DNA of 5,702 nucleotides from an uncultured Clostridia bacterium. Lineage in GTDB: Bacteria > Bacillota > Clostridia > Oscillospirales > CAG-272. The translations under genes were made by a program, and so were the position numbers. The stretch covers positions 1 through 5,702 of the forward strand of contig CAJONA010000118.1 of the NCBI GenBank assembly GCA_905235755.1, in the 5' to 3' direction. The notes under the pieces are model-generated. The model worked only from the letters and a program-made list of their open reading frames with translations, searched no databases and was not told the origin of the DNA. Below, piece after piece: positions 3,863-5,702 of the stretch; position 1 is the stretch's first letter; the number at the start of each line of letters is the position of its first letter.

Positions 3863-5425
3863 ATGAAAAAAAGAATATCTTTTCTCACGGCTGTTGCTGT
3901 TTTCGCGGTTATTGTTTTTTCCGCATTTATTCTCAGCGGCTGCGAGTGCAAACATGAATATGTTTTGTCATCGGTAACAGCTCCAAGCTGCACCGAAGAC
4001 GGATATACGACTTATGTTTGCTCAAAATGCGGCGATACATACAATGACGATATCGTGCCTGCGCTCGGTCACGACTATGGTGCCGTTGTAACGGATCCGA
4101 CCTGCACCGAGGACGGCTACACTACGCACACCTGCTCGCGTTGCGACGATACATACACCGATAGCAAAACAGCTGCGCTCGGTCACGACTATGATGCCGT
4201 TGTAACGGATCCGACCTGCACCGAGGACGGATACACAACGCACACCTGCTCGCGCTGCGACGACTCATACACCGACAGCGAGACAACTGCGCTCGGTCAC
4301 GATTACAAGCAGTCGGTACTGGTGGAGGCGACAGGTCTCAAAGAAGGAAAATATCGTTATCAATGCACACGCTGCGGCGAATCATATATCGAAAGCTATA
4401 AATTGTCGATATTGACTTCAGAAGAAATATATGCCCTCGCTTCAAAGAGCGTCGGCGAAGTAATAACATATGATAAAAATTCGGATCCGCTTTCGCTCGG
4501 TTCGTGCTTTGTTATTTCGGAAGACGGAAAAATAGTCACAAACTTCCACGTAATAGACGAAGCATACGCAATAGAAATTTTGATCAACGGAAAAACATAT
4601 ACAGTCACAAGCGTTCTCGCTTGCGACGAAACCAAAGACCTCGCCGTGCTGAAAATAAACGCTACAGGGCTGTCGCCTGTCAAAATGTTGAAAGAAACGC
4701 CCGTCGGCGGCTGGACTGTCTATGCATTCGGAAATCCGGAAGGATTTGCCGCATCAATGACAAAAGGCATCATATCGTCGCCGCAAAGAACAATTGACGG
4801 CGTGGAGTGCATACAGCACGACGCGTCGATATCGAGCGGAAGCTCCGGAGGGCCGCTATACAACGAATACGGAGAAGTTCTCGGTGTAAATGCCTTCGAT
4901 ATAATCGGCGGTAATAACATAAATTTTGCAATATCAGTTAAAGAGCTCGATAATCTCGACTACTCGAGTCCCATGACGATGGAGCAGTTCTACGCGGCTC
5001 ACGGTCCGTATTTTACAATATTCATTTATGATTATATTGTGGATGAAGTTGAGCCGAACTATTCGCCAGCCCTTGCGGACCTCAGGACATACGGCAACGG
5101 CACAACGATATCGGGAAGCATAGACAAAAGCAACGACTATGATTTTTATAAGGTAACGATCGGTCCGGGAGAAACATTCACGGCATGGATGATCCCGGAG
5201 TATTCGGTTGACGCGACGGGAATAGCGGTATTACTTACCGATTCAAGCGGAAATATTTTAGCGCGAGGAGCAATATTGACCATCAACGACATAGCATCGG
5301 TGTTAATGACTTATACGAACACATCTTCATCGACCGTAACGCTTTATGTCGTTCTCGCATACTATTCGGATTACACGTATAAAAACACTGTCGGAAATTA
5401 CGACTTGTTCATTTATTCAAATTGA
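3863..5425 (+). CDS. Lipoprotein with Cys-rich repeats, trypsin-like S1C protease domain and PPC-like domain
   Basis: 520 residues. Residues 1-26 are a lipoprotein signal with lipobox LSGC (Cys27). Residues 31-146 hold three 38-residue repeats (pattern GHDYxAVVTDPTCTEDGYTT, then CSRCDDxY), followed by a degenerate fourth (147-180) that keeps CTRC. Residues about 190-362 are a trypsin-like serine protease domain of the DegP/HtrA (S1C) kind: H229 in TNFHV, D259 in ETKDLAVL and S328 in GSSGGP form the predicted triad, and NFAI near the end is also typical. No PDZ domain follows. Instead, residues about 395-520 start with EVEPNYSPA and contain GSIDKSNDYDFYKV, resembling a bacterial pre-peptidase C-terminal (PPC) domain, a beta-sandwich of secreted peptidases. 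The protein probably acts at the cell surface, in quality control or processing; the substrate is unknown. Monocistronic, with its own promoter and terminator. Confidence 0.9.
   Translation: MKKRISFLTAVAVFAVIVFSAFILSGCECKHEYVLSSVTAPSCTEDGYTTYVCSKCGDTYNDDIVPALGHDYGAVVTDPTCTEDGYTTHTCSRCDDTYTDSKTAALGHDYDAVVTDPTCTEDGYTTHTCSRCDDSYTDSETTALGHDYKQSVLVEATGLKEGKYRYQCTRCGESYIESYKLSILTSEEIYALASKSVGEVITYDKNSDPLSLGSCFVISEDGKIVTNFHVIDEAYAIEILINGKTYTVTSVLACDETKDLAVLKINATGLSPVKMLKETPVGGWTVYAFGNPEGFAASMTKGIISSPQRTIDGVECIQHDASISSGSSGGPLYNEYGEVLGVNAFDIIGGNNINFAISVKELDNLDYSSPMTMEQFYAAHGPYFTIFIYDYIVDEVEPNYSPALADLRTYGNGTTISGSIDKSNDYDFYKVTIGPGETFTAWMIPEYSVDATGIAVLLTDSSGNILARGAILTINDIASVLMTYTNTSSSTVTLYVVLAYYSDYTYKNTVGNYDLFIYSN
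3951..4294 (+). repeat. Tandem 114-bp repeats encoding Cys-rich 38-residue units
   Basis: Units 4067-4180 and 4181-4294 have exactly the same length and are nearly identical as DNA (both open with GGTCACGACTATG.TGCCG). A more diverged unit precedes them (about 3951-4066). Exact 114-base spacing and high identity point to recent duplication of one unit. Confidence 0.9.
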
Positions 5426-5426
5426 T

Positions 5427-5477
5427 CGCCGTTTTCGGCGCAGTCATACAAAAAAGCACCCCGCGGGGTGCTTTTTT
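5427..5477. terminator. Bidirectional terminator between protease and rubrerythrin-type genes
   Basis: AAAAAAGCACCC...GGGTGCTTTTTT (5450-5477) is a long stem with a tiny GC-rich loop, flanked by A and T tracts, so it serves both converging genes. A smaller hairpin, CGCCG-TTTT-CGGCG (5427-5440), lies just before it, after the protease stop. Confidence 0.92.
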
Positions 5478-5481
5478 ATTA

Positions 5482-5523
5482 TGCCTGATTATTTGCCGAA
5501 ATATCTCTTCAGCAGTCCTGCGA
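5482..5523. repeat. 42-bp direct repeat, copy 2 (inside the rubrerythrin-type gene 3' end)
   Basis: Matches 3204-3245 at 39 of 42 positions. This copy is the functional one, being the last codons and stop region of the gene. The two copies bracket the structured RNA and the protease gene, 2278 bases apart. Confidence 0.85.
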
Positions 5524-5702
5524 ACGCTTTGCCGTGGCGGGCTTCGTCGCGCGCCATCTCGTGCACGGTGTCGTGAATGGCGTCGAGGTTCAGCGCCTTT
5601 GCGCGCTTTGCGAGATCTGTCTTCCCTGCCGTCGCGCCGTTTTCAGCCGCAACGCGAACTTTCAGGTTCTGTTCCGTCGAGTCGCTCACGCACTCGCCGA
5701 GC
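5489..5702 (-). CDS. Rubrerythrin / NADH peroxidase-type protein, C-terminal part
   Basis: The last 70 codons are in the window; the N-terminus lies beyond the right edge. The sequence LGEC...NLKVRVAAENGATAGK, then LNLDAIHDTVHEMARDEARH and a final GLLKRYFGK, matches the end of the clostridial rubrerythrin-like proteins annotated as NADH peroxidase. In these proteins a ferritin-like four-helix bundle binds a di-iron site. E and H of DEARH (ExxH) and E of AAENGA are the likely iron ligands of the second half of the bundle. Such proteins reduce hydrogen peroxide in the cytoplasm of anaerobes. Any rubredoxin-type Cys domain would be outside the window. A GTG at 5689 is not the start, because homology continues upstream of it. 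The gene converges on the protease gene and shares its terminator. Confidence 0.88.
   Translation of the reverse strand, partial: LGECVSDSTEQNLKVRVAAENGATAGKTDLAKRAKALNLDAIHDTVHEMARDEARHGKAFAGLLKRYFGK

Noticed and set aside
4067..4294. 114-bp repeats as a possible CRISPR array
   Set aside because: The units are contiguous, in frame and coding, with no spacers, and they encode Cys-rich protein repeats.

Overview
The window looks like a chromosomal segment of an anaerobic, Gram-positive Bacillota, probably an uncultured gut Clostridia. This rests on strong AGGAGG-type ribosome sites, SigA-like promoters, BspA-type leucine-rich and Cys-rich lipoproteins with Gram-positive lipobox signals, and a clostridial rubrerythrin/NADH peroxidase-type gene at the right edge. 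No species can be named from the sequence alone.

Layout. (1) Positions 1-1810, minus strand: a two-gene operon. A HAD-IIA (NagD-like) phosphatase gene is read first and is broken by a one-base frameshift near 1294. It overlaps by 4 bases a GlpA/LhgO-like FAD oxidoreductase, which runs off the left edge. Its promoter lies at 1851-1878. (2) Positions 1931-3198, plus strand: a SigA promoter, a short leader, a BspA-type leucine-rich-repeat lipoprotein gene and a strong terminator. (3) Positions 3204-3725, no intact gene: a 42-bp copy of the 3' end of the rubrerythrin gene, a decayed repeat, a promoter, a highly structured RNA of about 170 nt ending in a UUCG-loop terminator, and a short decayed reading frame. 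(4) Positions 3726-5477, plus strand: an extended -10 promoter, a leader related to the other two, a lipoprotein with three Cys-rich repeats, a trypsin-like (S1C) protease domain and a C-terminal PPC-like domain, then a bidirectional terminator. (5) Positions 5489-5702, minus strand: the C-terminal end of a rubrerythrin-type protein.

The two lipoprotein genes look like accessory surface modules placed between housekeeping genes (HAD/oxidoreductase on one side, rubrerythrin on the other). Three promoter-leader units are recognisably related to each other: upstream of the LRR gene, the structured RNA and the protease gene. The protease module is bracketed by 42-bp direct repeats of the rubrerythrin 3' end. 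Together these suggest serial duplication or insertion of surface-gene cassettes at this spot.

The most unusual signal is the structured RNA at about 3384-3556. One of its segments can pair locally, can pair with a downstream segment as a pseudoknot, and is perfectly complementary over 14 nt to the leader of the neighbouring LRR gene. Whether it is a regulatory RNA, an attenuator leader or a hairpin insertion cannot be decided here.
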